A stretch of DNA of 64,000 nucleotides from Gnetum montanum (taxonomy: Eukaryota > Streptophyta > Gnetopsida > Gnetales > Gnetaceae). Below are positions 10,828 through 24,068 of the stretch, in pieces (within the stretch, counting starts at the first letter, position 1; the number at the start of each line of letters is the position of its first letter). The notes beneath the pieces are model-generated. The model was given only the letters and a program-made list of their open reading frames with translations, did not search any database and had not been told where the DNA came from. The stretch lies in assembly GCA_015680685.1 (NCBI GenBank), contig MNCI01037900.1, forward strand, positions 199,595 through 263,594. The letters run 5' to 3'. The translations under genes were made by a program, and so were the position numbers.

Positions 10828-13559
10828 TACCCCCACGACTGACTGAAAACTCATCCTCGAGTTCCTACAAAATATTTGGAAGGTATGGGATTATTGACTA
10901 ATTGACAATTGATGATGGAATGGGATGATAGACTCAAAGTGCCCAATGAATAAGCATATTACAACATTAGTGTTCATGACCATTGTGGTGAACACTTGTA
11001 CATGAATGACATCCAAGCCTTTATTTGGTAGCTTGTAGAGAAAGAGAGAAAAAGAAAATTAAATGTGTTGCCACCAATGCTAAGATTGCGTCTTCCATTG
11101 TTTATCCATAGCCACACCACCAAAATTGCTCCTTTCGTAAATGCTTTAATTCCAGCCCATCTTGAGTGCTTCCTCCAAGCCCAGTCCATTGTTTGTATGA
11201 TCACCATCTGCACATACAACACAGTCACAAATGAGCAAGGATAGTTAAACTATAATATAGTTGATACCTTGCCTTAATATCAAGCACATTAGCTGAGTTG
11301 TGGTTATGGAAGAAACTGGTTTGGAGATTTATCATAGGTGACTACCCAAGGTGTAAGGCTTAGGCGAATAGTAAAATGGAGAAAATTAAAAAATTTATGC
11401 CAAGGCCCCCATGATTAAGAGCAAACCTCCAGTAGCTATAAGATGGAAAAATATGAGTGATGGGATGCGATATCGCATGGGTTGCGATATCGTAGTCCAC
11501 CACCAATTCTATAACTAAGGGGTGGCTCTCCCTTATTTCTCCATCTAGATCTAGACCTTAGCCACACTCTTGCCATTTTTCCATTCCAGAGTTAGAATAT
11601 TTTCCATGTGCCTACAGTAGGAGTTCCAAAGTGAACAGATCTTTATTCGAGCAATTTTGTACCTAAGCACACAATTGTGTACGGCAATAAAGATGAACTT
11701 TTGGAAAAACCTTGCAATGCATGGATTAAGCTAAATAGGACTTTAATTATTGTTATTTTTTGTTCATTGTTTAAATTCTTTCTTAAGGACTTAATCTCTC
11801 TCAACCCTCAACTCTCATAGTTAAGTGCATTCAGTACGACTGCTTCGAGCACATGCGTTACGCTTGGTAATCCCAGTCACGAATAGCGTTTGCTAACCCA
11901 GTATCGTTGCATTGGTTCAGGGTGTGAAATGGCAAGCGAGGAATGGATACTGATGCTAGGTTAATTAAGGCTTAGTTAGTTAAAGTTAGTTAATTAGTCT
12001 CTTCACCCTTTTCCCTCTTAGCATAGGCAATAAAAATAGAAAAGATATAAAAATCACATGCCTCAAGCTTAACCATACAACCGTGATAGATACAAGTAAG
12101 CTTGGGAGGACAACTATTGATTAACCTTAGGTGTTCCATAAGGCTTGTAGGCACTTAGTCTATGGAGTTTGACCGGATTTTGTGTGTAACGCTTGAATTT
12201 GTATGGTTGAGTGTAGGGGTACCTCGCCACTCATCAATGAGGAACAAGAAAGATGGAAAAAAATAACAACGACAATGCCAATAAAATGAATGTCATGGAT
12301 GGGAATGAAACAAGAGATGATTGATTGCAGGAAATGTTTAAGAAAAAGAACTTAACAATTGCACCAAAAAGGAATGCTAGTGGGTCCTCCCCAAAGTAGG
12401 CTCATGCCTTTTATGCCCTAACAAACCCACAAACCAAAGAGTTTGTAGGCTCTAGGAATGTCATTTGGAAACAAGAGTTAAAAACTTACCTGCAAGAATT
12501 CGCCAAAGAAAAAAATGCATTAACCTAGAATGGACTAATGATAAAACTGGCAATGAGGTGGAAAAATGGGAAGAAAGATGGAGGGGAGAGGATGGAATGG
12601 AATCCCAAGAACAAGGTTGTGTACAGTTCCTTGTATATTTTATGGTTAATATGATTGAGTAGAAATCATTCCAAATCCAAACTCAAACCAAACACATTTA
12701 GTGGCCTCACATCAATACACTTGGCCAATCCATCCTCTTGAAGCAACAAGAATCCCTTCACAAAGAGTGACCACCATCCCGAGGAGAGTGAGACGGACAA
12801 GCAGGAAGTGAGAAAGTGCTTTAGTTAGAGAGAACCTTTAGGCATGGGTAACATGTCTTTCAAATTTCATCACCAATGCTTGTAGCCCATATTGCTTTAT
12901 TATGTCTAAGGGGTGTGCTTTGAATTCTCACTTTTCTCCTTTCTTTTCTTTTTTTTTCTTGCATGAGAACCACACCATGTAAAGACTTATTTTTATTCAC
13001 TTGGCATCCTAATTTTTGAACAATGTTAGAATGGCGAAAAACCCAAGAAACAAGCATCTAAAGACCCAAGAGAATGGCCAACACAAATGCATCAAATCCC
13101 CTTGAAGTCACATCCTTTTCATCCTTTGTGTCTTTCCTTAGTTTGAAAAGTACCCAACCACCAATTCATTAATAAATTTACTTAGAAAAAGGGGATTGTA
13201 TAGTTCCAAGACAAAGGAGACCATAGAGTTGTATGGATGAGTGGATGGTGTGGACTCATTGCCTATTTTACCAAAAGAACCATACCTTAATATCAACATC
13301 ATAATTCAAAGGTAGAAACCAAACATTAGCAATCAATATGATATAATGCAATCCACCATCATGAACACTTATTGGATGATGAATAAAAGTAAATCAAACA
13401 AAGAAATAGTAAAAACATAAATGATGGTGTAAAAAAATAACAAAAGTTGAAAATATATGTAAAAAAAACTCAAAAAGAATTGAGGACCTAAAATGATTAG
13501 CATAGGTGGCCATCTTCCCCACGACTGAGTTGGAAGGAGGAGATTCGAAATAGTGAGCA
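10828..13559 (-). other. E3 post-pol region, interrupted by a solo LTR
   Basis: Non-coding DNA between 3' LTR and pol, colinear with 56532-58430 of E7 once the solo LTR at 11458-12236 is removed. Short open stretches are not conserved in E5 or E7, so I call no gene. Confidence 0.65.
11458..12236 (+). mobile_element. Solo LTR, family A, with target-site duplication ATGAG
   Basis: The sequence runs from TGATGGG to CTCATCA and is flanked by ATGAG at 11453-11457 and 12237-12241. The empty site is preserved in E7 at 57158-57162, where 'aaaaatatgaggaacaag' reads through without interruption. It lies within E3 in the opposite orientation. It carries two GATATC palindromes near its start and 'ggcaataaagatgaac' near 11683. 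A solo LTR results from recombination between the two LTRs of a full insertion. Confidence 0.93.
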
Positions 13560-15678
13560 AGGTTGTCCATCAACAAAGGTAGCATGTGTATTGGCATTCC
13601 TAAACTCATGGAAAAGTTTGGTTTGTTGTACATTGACCAATAGTTTCTTATCTAGCTCTCAAGGTTGTATATTGTCATGGCACCTGAAGGGAAAGTTGCA
13701 TAAATAATATAAGGTCCTTCCCATAGTGTTTGAAATTTAGTCCACTATGGCACATGTGTGGGATTCCAGTAGAGAACCTTATCTCCCAATTGATATTTAA
13801 CTTTCCTAATTCTTAGGTCATGACGTTGTTTATTGAATGCCTTGTGCAACTCGTTAGATGATAGGCCAGCTAGTCAGTTTTCATCTAACAAGTTAAGGAT
13901 TACTAACCATTGTTTTTGTGCTAGACCAAGGTCAAGGTTGAGGTCACATGCCATGGATAGTGTACGAAGCTCAGTTTGAATGGGAAGCATTGGTAATTTA
14001 CCATACACTAACTCATAGGAAGAGTAGCTTGTATGGAGTTTCCATGTGGAGAGGTATGCCGAAAAAGCATCGTTCAGTTTAGTGCTCCATTATCACCTAA
14101 ACTTGCTAACAGTTCTTGTTAATATCTTTGTAATCTCCTTGTTGGTGACTTTTCCTTGACAGTTCACTTAGAGGTGGTATGGTGTAGTTAATTTATGCTC
14201 AACCCCTAAGTGTTACATTAATTTTCGAAAAGTTGCACCTGTGAAGTGGGTACCATTTTCTGAAATAAGTGCATGAGACACACCAAACCTATTTATGATT
14301 TGTTTTTGAACAAATTGTGCAGCTATAGATGATGTACAATCCTTAATAGAAATTTCTTTTGGCCATTTAGTTAGGTAATCAATAGCAACAATGATATAGG
14401 ATTTTTCATTGGACATTGGTATAATTAGCACCATAAAATCAAATCCCCAAATGTCGAAGGGTGCTAATGGTTGGATCCATTGTTGTGGACCCTCCATTCT
14501 AGCAATCATTCCCCCATCATGTTGATAGTTCTCACAAGATTGGACGAATTAATGGGTGTCCCAAAACAATATAAGCCAATAATATCCTACAAGCAAGATC
14601 TTGATGGTCGTTCATCTCCTAGCGTAATGACCCCCACAAGGACCCTCATGAGCATCTTGGAGAACTCATAGTTGATCTATATCGAGAACACACCATCGAA
14701 CCAAGCCATTGGAACACACTTTGTAAAGTTGCCCATTGATTTCCATAAGGTACTTGGCTTGGTGAATAAACTGTTGTTTCTTCTTAAGGTTTAACTCCTG
14801 TGGTATTTGTTGGGTGAGGAGATAGGTAAGAATGCTACTGTACCAGTTTGTCTCTATGTGTGATTGATTATTCACTACACTAGCAAAGAGGAATTCATTA
14901 GGAAAATAATTAGAAATTGGATACTCGTCCTCTTTGTTGTCTCATCGCAACTGAGATAAATGATTAGCAACCACGTTCTCAGTGCCTTTACGATCGATCA
15001 TCGTAAGATTGAACTCTTGTAAGATTACAAGCCATGGTACGATACAAGGGCTTACCATTGACTTATTCATGAGGAACCTTATTGCACTATGATCTGTATG
15101 TATATATACTTTATATCCCAATACATAGTGTCTAAGCTTTTCTAGTGCAAACACTACAGCCATTAATTCTTTCTCTGTGGTAGTGTAGTTAAGTTGTGCA
15201 CCAACGATACTTCTACTTGCATAATGGATGTAATAAGGACACTTCTAGTCAGCTAACTATGTAAGTACAGCTCCTAAGGCATAGTTGGATGCATCAGTCA
15301 TGATATGGAATGGTTTGGACAAGTCAGGAGCTTGTGGAATGGTTTGGACGAGTCAAGAGCTTGTAGAATGGGTGTTTCTACTAGCTTCTATTTTAGAGTT
15401 TGAAAAGATAATTCGAATTCCCTAGTCCACTTGAAATGTACATCCTTTTTCGTTAATTTCACCAATGGTTTGGAAACCTTTGAAAAGTTCTGCCAGTATG
15501 TCCAAGGAATGATCGAATATCTTTGATAGTTTCTAGTTGATGGGTAATTCCTCGGATAACTTTGATTTTCTCAGGGCTACCTCTATCCCTGTGTGAGATT
15601 TTGTGCCCTAGTACTATGCCCTCTTGGACCATCAAATGGCTTTTCTACCAGTTGAGCCTCAAATTGGTTTCTACACAT
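13560..15678 (-). pseudogene. E3 pol remnant: partial RT, RNase H, integrase
   Basis: Read on the minus strand: a short RT tail (15678-15540), RNase H (about 15310-14942, MAVVFALEKLRHYVLGYKV and DRKGTENVVANHLSQLR), an integrase N-terminal region (about 14875-14520), the integrase core (14509-14213, WGFDFMVLIIPMSN, VAIDYLTKW, LISENGTHF) and the integrase C-terminus near 13780-13600. The second catalytic Asp of the DDE triad is Glu here (SENG for SDNG). Frameshifts and stops separate the segments. The missing front half of RT is replaced by block S. Confidence 0.88.
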
Positions 15679-17626
15679 TAGTTTTCTCATCGCATTCGCC
15701 AACGTTCAATAGCATGAAGTTGTTGCAGCACGTATGCCAATCATGTTCCTATTATAAAGAATTTAAACATCATTTCAAAAGGAAAAAGATCAATTGTCTT
15801 TGGCTATGATCTATTTATAGTCGTAAATGTGAACCATTCGGCATGCCAAAACCTTTTATCTTGATTTATTCCCTATGCTACCACAAACACCTATAAGGCT
15901 ACAACACACATTTAAATGCTCAATTTCCAGAAATATCTGCAAAAGAAATGTTAACACAAAAAAATTAAAGAAATAAGATACTATGATCAAATCTATTCTA
16001 CCATCTAGAGACATTAACTATATTTTCACCCAAAAGGTCAAAATTGTTACAGCGAAATCCTTCTAGTATGAAGATTACAAAGATTATGAGGTACATTTTT
16101 CCCTGACCAGTGAATTATGAGACATGATGTAATAGCAGAAAGAAACAAAAAACTTTTATTTCATCATGGTAGATTCCATGATGGAGGAGAAACAACACAT
16201 GAAAGTCTACAAAGTATTGAAAAAACAAATTGGATCCAGAGGGTGCAAGGAAAATGGAAAAGGGGTAGTGGAATAGAGGATGTAGGAGTAATTTAGTTTT
16301 CATCAAATTTAACTTTTTACATGATATGTTTGATGACAATAGAGATCTTTAAAATAATAATTCAATTCCTTTCCTAGGTAGCAAAATGGCTCTTTCAAGA
16401 TTCATCCTGCATTCTCTTTGCATAATAAAATACATGAAATGGCAGTTTTTAGATATTAAATGTCCTATACATGATAAAGTGTAATATGTACATGTAAGTA
16501 TTTTCATATCTATGTAAATATTATTTTGGCTAAGAGGGCAACAACTAGTTGGCTAGACTTTAGTATGGAAAATAAATAATCATAATCATAAACGTTGGGT
16601 TAAGACATGAATATGACCTACAAACCACAAGTCATATATTCTTAACTATATCTTAGGTAGCCGCAATAAAAGAAATTCTAAAACTAATTTATCTTATAGA
16701 TTTTGTATATTATTTTTTATTTTATTTCAAAGATATAAATTTAATATGTAGTAAAGTTTACAAGTAAGCAACAGTAAGTTCACTAATTAATAACTAATTC
16801 TACCATATTTTTTTAAACTTTGTATCTTAGGTTTCCTTATATTATAAATAATAGTTTGTTATTTGGAATTGCACATAGACCACCACTATACCTCTTGTAT
16901 TATTATCTAAATTCTACCAAAGTATTGTGCTAACCGTATGTCCTCCAACCTTGAAATGTGGTAGTCTAATTTACTTTCAAAATAATGAGATGATTCTTTT
17001 TTTAATCCGTAATTTTGAGTATCAAAAATTCTAAATTTCTTATATTTTTTATTTTTTAAAATTTTGAATTTATAGAGTTAACATCTTGTATTACTTTTCA
17101 TGTTTGGATGCAAATCTAATATAATCCTCACTTGTCTCTTATTACAAATGCCTCAAGATTTATGGGTTTTAGCTACTTAAATTTTTTGTGATTAAATGCA
17201 TTGTACCTTAATTAATATCACATTATTTTGATAAATATGTATGCTTGGTTTTGTTTATAGTATTAATAAAGGATTTATATAACCACAACTAATTTTTATA
17301 TGCTTGCTCTTATGGGGCCTTTCTTGGTAGGATGAATATTGAGCCTTTAGGTGACAAGGATATATAGTTAGTGTAATCCTTGTAACACTAATCAAACTAT
17401 GCTATCCTCATAAAAAATATGAGAGAATGCTCATTAATACTTGTCAAGTAAAGAAGTTAAACATTTATAGGTGATAGGAAGTTCATATATGAATTTAGAT
17501 CTTAATTGGTGCCATCACTTACATCCTAGAAAATTTGCTAAATATGAAGTTTAAATCTATTGCTTTGCTTGTAAGAAGTTAACTACAAGGTCATTTATTT
17601 GGTTCATATTTTTTGAATGTAGATAT
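15679..17626. other. Block S, left part: AT-rich, no gene recognised
   Basis: About 1.95 kb of AT-rich sequence with no frame I can support. It is duplicated at 39027-40015 plus 46985-47727. The EA2 insertion site of the second copy corresponds to about 16663 here, where 'ggtagccgcaataaaag' is uninterrupted. It ends at the EA1 target site (GATAT, 17622-17626). Confidence 0.7.
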
Positions 17627-18655
17627 TGATGAGTGGCGATGTACCCCTACACTCAACCATACGAAACGAGCGTAGCACACGTGATCTGGTCGAACTTCGC
17701 AGACAAAGTGCCTACATGCCCCATGGAACACTTGGGGTTAATCATTCTTTGTCTTCCCAGACTTACTTGTAGTTGTCACGATGTATGGTTAAGTAAGTCC
17801 AAGGTATATGATTTTTATATCTTTTTATGTTGTATGTCTCCTATGCTAACAAGGTGAAGGGTTGAGAAACTAAGTACTAATTCTAACTAATGACTAAGTC
17901 TAAATTAACCTAGCATCAGCATCCGTTCCCACTTACTGTACACACCCTGAACCGATGCAACTGCGGCTACCAAATGCTAATCGTTGCTGGGATCACCGCT
18001 CAGAACGCACGTGCTCGAAGTGGTTGTACTGAGGCACTTAACTAGGAGGAAAGGGTTGAGAAAGCTAATCTAGCCTAAGTGCGATGAGCAGCTAATTCCT
18101 TGACTAACCATACACATCTAGGACTACCACTGGGATTACCAAGAACAGATCCTAAATACGCCACTAGGTTACCAAGTAGTCACACTAGATGCTCATAATC
18201 AAGTCATACTCATACTACATGCGATGAGCAGCCGATTCCTTGACTATCTGTACAAATCCTTAGATGCTCGTAATCAAGTCATACTCATTCTGCATTTTAT
18301 AAGTTTAAGAGTGAGAGAGAAAACAATAAATAAAATCCTATTCCATGCACTGCAAGGTTTATCCAAGAGGCTCATCTTTATTACCGTAGACAACTTGTGT
18401 TTAGGTACAATGTTGCTCGAATAAAGATCCGTTGACTTTAGGACTCCTACTACAGGCACATGGAAAATATTCTATCTATGGAGTGATCAAATTGCTAGAG
18501 TTTCCCTAGTTCTAACTCAGGATGGGGAAACAAGGGAGAGCCACCTCTTATTTATAGATATTGCGATGGACTGCGATATTGTGTATGCGACATCGCAGGG
18601 GATGTATGCGAATCGCGTATGCGATATTGTGGCCTATGCAAATCACGTCTCATCA
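17627..18655 (-). repeat. EA1 3' LTR (family A, 1029 bp)
   Basis: Runs from TGATGAG to TCTCATCA and is followed by 'tacccccatg', the polypurine tract on the sense strand. It visibly differs from its partner LTR at several percent of positions, so the insertion is old. It contains a partial internal duplication, with 'gatgagcagc' and 'ggattac/tcgtaatcaagtc' words repeated at about 18079-18300, which is absent from the shorter EA2 LTRs. Confidence 0.9.
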
Positions 18656-20676
18656 TACCCCCATGATTGAATGAAAACTCATCCTCGAGTTCCTTACAAT
18701 AATATTGAAAAGGTATGGAATTATTGAGGGGAATGGAACTAATGGAATGACATGTGAACAGATCATCATTAGAAGACTTGACAAAACTGGTGTTCATGAC
18801 AACAAGGGTGAACACCTTATTACAATGACATCAGGCCTTAGTTAGCAACTGAGAAAGAAAGAGAGAGAGAAAGAAGTGTTGCTACTACCAATGCCAGGGT
18901 TGCACCTTCCATTGTCCATCAGTAAGTGCACCATCGATTTTTCTCCTTGCATAGCTGCTTCTAGCATGGCTCCATTCCAAGTGTTTGCTCCAGATCCAAT
19001 CCGTTGTTGTATGATCGCCATCTGTACACACAACACAATCATATATTAGCAAGGGTAAATGAATCATCATGTAATTAATACCTTGCTTTGGTGCAGGTCC
19101 ATTGGCTAGGTTGTGGTATGGCTAATACGGATATGGGGATATATTAATGATGACTACTGAAGGTGTAGGGGTTAGGAAGAAAATCAAAAAAATTAGGGGC
19201 TAGGAGAAAATCGAAAAAACTGGGCCCCGTAGCCCCATGACTAATCGCGAACCTCCAGTAGCATTAGAATGGAGAAAGGAAAGGAGTAAGAAAGATAGAT
19301 AAAAAGGAACAACTATAGCATCGAGGAAATGGATGTCAAGATGGAAATGAAAAAAATAAAATTAATTGCAAAAATATTAGGGAAAAGAAATGAACTAATG
19401 CACCAAATAGGAATGCCAGTGAATCCTCCCCAAAGTAGGCTCATGCCCATAATGCCTTGACAAACCCACATTCAAAGAGTTCGTAGGCTCTGGGAATGTC
19501 ATTTGGAACAAGAGTTAAAGTCTTAACCACAAGAATTTACCAAAAAGAAAACAATGCATCAACCAAAATATGTACACTAATGATATAGCCAGCAATGAGG
19601 TGAATAATGGAGAGAAGGATGGAGAGAAGAGAATGGAATGGAATCCCAAGAATAAGGTGGTGTGCAGCCCCTTGTGTGTTTCATGATTAATGTGACTTGG
19701 CAAATCTCATTCCAACTTTGACCTCAAACCAACCACATCCAGTGACTTTGCATCAATGCATTTGGCTAAACCATCCACTTGGATAACAAGGATGCCTTCC
19801 CCAAGAGTCACCACCATTCTGATGAAACAAAGAAGAGAATGGGAAGCGAGAAGGGCCTTAGTTAGAGGGAACACTTTTGGTTCCATAACTAGTGCTTGTA
19901 GCTCAAGTTTATTTTGTCTAAGGGGTGTGCTTTGAATTCTCACTTAGTTTTTTTTTTGTTTTGTATTTTTATGCGTAAGAACCCCACCATGCAAAGACTT
20001 GATTATTTTTATTGTCTTAGCTTCCGATAATTGGGTAACATCGGAACGATGAGACAACTCAAGAAGAAAACATCCAAGCACCCAAAAGAACAGCCAACAC
20101 AAAAGCATCAAGTTCCCTTGAAGTCACATCCATTTCAATCCTTGAGTCCTTCCTTAGTTTGAGAAATGCCTAGTCACCGATTCATTTAAGTTCTTATTGA
20201 GAAGGGGACCATACATTTCCAAGCTAAGAGAGACCATAGAAACTGGTGGATGGATGGATGAAGTGGTCTCATTGCCTGCCATATCAAAATAACATACCTT
20301 AGTATCAATATTGTGAATTAAAGGTAAAAACCAAACATTAGCAATCAATATGAAAATAGTTCATACCATCATTCCGAACACTTATTGGGTGACAAACTTA
20401 CAGGGTGGAACACAAACACACACACAAAATGGAAAAGTATAATGATGTAAAATAAAAAACAAGAAAAGTTAAAGAAAGTTGTAAAACAAAAACTAGAAAA
20501 ATTAAAGAAATTTGTAAAACAAAAATGTGTAAGACAAAAATGTTGTAAAACAAAAATGGGTAAGAAAAAAATGTGTAAAACAAAAACGTAAAAAGAACTA
20601 AGGGCCCCATATGATTAGCATAGGTGGCCACCTCCCCCATGACTGACTGGAAAGGGAGAGATCCAAAATAATGAGC
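18656..20676 (-). other. EA1 post-pol region
   Basis: Homologous to the region between pol and 3' LTR in E1, E3, E5 and E7, and without a supportable gene. Its left end is the polypurine tract (18656-18668, complement of CAATCATGGGGGTA). The right boundary is the deletion join after 'ataatgagcacctg'. Confidence 0.7.
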
Positions 20677-21600
20677 ACCTGTTTGAATTTCTAAGAAGTG
20701 CCCAACTTCTCCCAATTGATGATCTTAGATTAAAGGGTGGAAGTTGGCGACGCTCATATTCCAATGTATATATGCTTTCGTTATTGGCTTGGGTTTCCTC
20801 AGTCTGTTCCATGCATATTTGGTTTTTCCTTCAAGTAGCTGTCAACCATGGGATGTCCACTACTGGTTGTGTAGTTACTATATACAGGCAGCTTTATTGC
20901 AGAGTTTCAAGGGCACACCTGTTACATGAAGGCATTTCCTCTATGTCATCACCTGATGAATCACTGTATGTGATGCATGAAACTTTCCACTTCTTTATCT
21001 TTCCATAAATATTTATCTTAGAGATTTCCAAGGAAAGATCACAGATCCTAAGACATGCATCTACTATGCTTAGCCATGTCCTTCCCATTATAATTGGAAA
21101 GTCCCCTTCGTTGTTGTTGACTTCAATCACCAGGAAATCAGCTGGGTAAGACCAACCACACATAATGGTAATGATGTCCTCCACTAATCCCAAGGGAATG
21201 GTGATGGACTGGTTTGCTAGCTCTAGTTGAATGTTGCTCTTCTTAAGTTGGGGTAGGTTCCAGGCTTGATACATTTCTCGTGATATTAAATTGACTCCAG
21301 AACCTGAGTTAAGAAGAGCCCTATGTGGTTCGTTCTTGTCGATTTGTAAATAGATTAAGGGGCTTCTATGATTAGTTAGTTTCCTGGGAAGGTGGCCTAC
21401 TTTGATCCAGTCGGTTACGTTATGCGTTAACATAATCGTATGCGTTAAGCTCTGTTGGACTGGAGGGTGCTTCGAAGTGTTAGATGGTGGAGTGTACGTG
21501 GGCCCAACCACTTGTTGTTGTGAGAGTTTGTCTGGGCTTTTAGTTCTGAAGAAGGATCTTCTCTTTTTACAGTTGTCAGAACTAGCAGCAGGTTGAATAT
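20677..21600 (-). pseudogene. EA1 aspartic protease and linker (decayed, active-site Asp lost)
   Basis: The longest stretch is 21511-20894, 205 codons. It contains LLNSGSGVNLISREMYQAWN, then SNIQLELANQSITIPLGL, FLVIEVNNNEGDFPIIMGR and TWLSIVDACLRICDLSLE. The DSG catalytic word of E2 and EA2 is NSG here, so the enzyme is dead even where the frame is open. A linker follows (about 20812-20677) that in E7 leads into RT. Here it runs directly into post-pol sequence. Confidence 0.88.
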
Positions 21601-23927
21601 TTACAGCTCTCGCAGTGTGACGTTGCTACGATTGAGTAGGAAGTTCCCCTTGCATTGTTGGAGTAGGAGGTGTTATGGGAACTACTTGTGGAAGAGGTGT
21701 GGATGGATTTGGAGGATGGTGTAGGTATGGAGTGTCTCTCAGAGGAGAAGGAGTCCTTTTGAAGTACTCTCAAACTTGGTAGTGATGGTGGGGAGTTTTG
21801 TGACTTATAGAGTCACTGAGAGAAATTGGCTGCTGCACATAATATCCATAAGGGTCAGGCTACTGGTAAGGGTACTGATGTTTTAGCGATAGCATCCCCC
21901 ATGACTACGGGTATTGCCACTGCTGATGTTGTCCGATGGGTTGTGGTGGAGTTCCACTTGGATAATACATTAAGGGTTGGTGGAACTGCCTTGGGTTACC
22001 TTGGGGATAAGGTAACGTACGAGGTGTTTTCCATTGATTAAGTCTTGGATTAAGTGCATACACCCTAGACTCTTGTAGATGTGAGATGATGGGGCAACAT
22101 CTCTTAGGATGGTCATAGTGGCAGATCTCACATCCATTGTCATTGTCTATGTCTGATTCCACAACTTCATTGGAGATAGTAATTTTCCCTTTACCCTTGT
22201 TATGCGTAGGGCCTGAATTTCTCCACTTTGTCTTACCTTTGTTACTAATTTGTTCTACCTTAGACTCTTCTACAATTTTTAAGACATTTTTAATTTTAGA
22301 GTCTAAGGAACTCCATACGTCATCTACCTTCGCTGCTATTTCTGTTGTTAACTTTTGAATTGGTAAGGTTTTCCTGTTCACCAACTCTTCGATTGATGAC
22401 TCATCCTCCTCATTGCAAAATTTTACTCCCTTTTTTCGAAGAGAGGGATCACGGTTGTATTCTTCCGCACTTTCCCTTTTTCGTAGCTCACCTTCTTCTT
22501 TTGCTACTTGCTCCAACAAGCGATGTACTTCATGGGATCTAAGTTGTGAGAGTCTCCCTTGGGCATAAGTCCCAAGGGTTCTTCTCGTTTCATGCCTTAG
22601 CCCATCCACGATGTGGTGAAGTTGATCCCACTGAGCGTACCCATGGCCCAGGCAATGATGTAACAATGTCTAGTAGTGGGCCATGGTAGCATCCAAGGGT
22701 TCATGAGTACCTTGCTTCCAGCCTTGGATCTACTTACGCAAATTGGACACTCTGGAGTACATTTGATACTAATCGTTGAAGAGTTATAGCATCGTACTTC
22801 ACCTCCTGATGGTTTCCAATTCTAAGGACTGGTACCAACTCTCTACTTCTTTGGTGAGTGTCCTGGGGAACAACTTAAGTTTTTGCAACTCATTTTCTAT
22901 ATTCTGCAAGGCACAGGCATTGTGAAATGCCTGTAAATGATTTTGTGGATTTGCATTGTATCCCCCTTCAAATTGTGGGATATTGTTCATGTCTAAACAT
23001 TTGATCTGACTATCTTTTAAATGCCTTGTGGGAATTTTGATTGCCTTCATTATGTCAAGCATACTTCGGGTTGCAAGTAGGGGCTTGTCATGATCATCTC
23101 TTTCATGACGCCTATGATGTCTTCGTCATTCCCTACTCTCCCTACATCCTTGCCCTTGTCCTCTCTCTTGACTTTCCAGTCAAGGTCTTTCATCCTTCTT
23201 ACCTTTATCCTCACCTTTATGTTCATGGTGGCTGTGCCTAGATGTGGAAGGAGAGGGTGAGTGATGAGATGAAGGGGAAGAGGAAGGGGAACCATTGCCA
23301 TGATGATGTTTCTTGCCTTCTCTTCAGTTGCTTCGGCCCCGATCATTATAACAATCTACGTGCTCATCCTTAGCATGATTTGTTGTTTCCTCTGTGAACA
23401 GTTGGTGTTCATGGGCATCAGAACTAGGGTTTAGGGTTCTGATACCCAACCTCCTCACCATCGTTAGGAGGAGGAACATCATTTGCTAGAGAACTCGTTA
23501 TAAGGGCTTGCTCATCTCCTATTTCACTAAGGACATGTGGGCCTTTGCCCTTCAACAGGGTATGTTGGCTCTCTTGCCTTGAGATCCTCATATGTTGTGC
23601 TTCTATGGGATGATAATCCCTCATATTAAAGTCTTCCACAACATATTCAACATATAATTTAGTCATGCCTATCTATGCCAAAGCATGGAAGAGCATGTTA
23701 GAGACTGATCGATCTGGGGGTAACACGATATTACCTTGCAGATCTCTCCATCGCAGTTGTTCATCTTGATGGAGGATAAAGGTAAAGTTTGGAATATGCT
23801 CATTGGGATGAGTATAAACTATCTTGTATTGTTTAGGACTTGGCTGATTTTGGCTATGTGTTTTATGTTGTTGGCTGTCTCATGTATGGTTCTTAGGTGG
23901 TGAGTTGCTCTTATGAGAAGAAGACAT
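21601..23927 (-). pseudogene. EA1 gag (decayed but long open segments)
   Basis: The sense start is the ATG at 23927 (MSSSHKS). N-terminal segment 23666-23424 (GEEVGYQNPKP at its end); charged Arg/Ser/His-rich region 23346-23050 (frameshifted); capsid segment 23062-22799 (LDMNNIPQFEGGYN, LKLFPRTLTKEVESWYQSL); helical and nucleocapsid segment 22666-21905 (HHCLGHGYAQW, LLEQVAKEEGELRKRES). A CX2CX3HX4C zinc knuckle CEICHYDHPKRCC lies at about 22132-22094, followed by a Pro/Gln-rich tail. This arrangement packages element RNA. Stops and frameshifts between segments make it non-functional. Confidence 0.88.
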
Positions 23928-24049
23928 TGTTATCGGTGTGCTAATTTACCATTATCTAATTTTTTATCTTGATTAACCCAAAGGTTCTTTTAGGCTCCCA
24001 ACGATGTGAGTGATATCCTTTATGTTCAATTCGGCACACAAACACTTAG

Positions 24050-24067
24050 TCCCCAGCAACGGTGCCA
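24050..24067 (-). promoter_or_regulatory. EA1 primer binding site, tRNA-Asp type
   Basis: On the minus strand TGGCACCGTTGCTGGGGA follows the 5' LTR after a single T. It differs at two positions from the Athila-type tRNA-Asp site. Confidence 0.88.
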
Positions 24068-24068
24068 A

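Larger units (their letters stand above)
10384..15678 (-). mobile_element. E3: family B Ty3 element, both ends truncated
   Basis: A minus-strand element with its 3' LTR on the left (broken at 10384 against E2), then the post-pol region and pol. It ends inside RT, where block S starts at 15679. Homology with E7 (58440-60560) continues up to the word 'ctacacat' at 15671-15678 and then stops. E5 shows the identical pol/S junction at 39026/39027, so the junction predates the duplication of this block. Confidence 0.85.

Noticed and set aside
10538-10901. Two overlapping frames on opposite strands made of Thr/Leu/Ile/Arg repeats
   Set aside because: They are produced by the palindromic minisatellite in the family B LTR. 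The same happens at 34950-35184.
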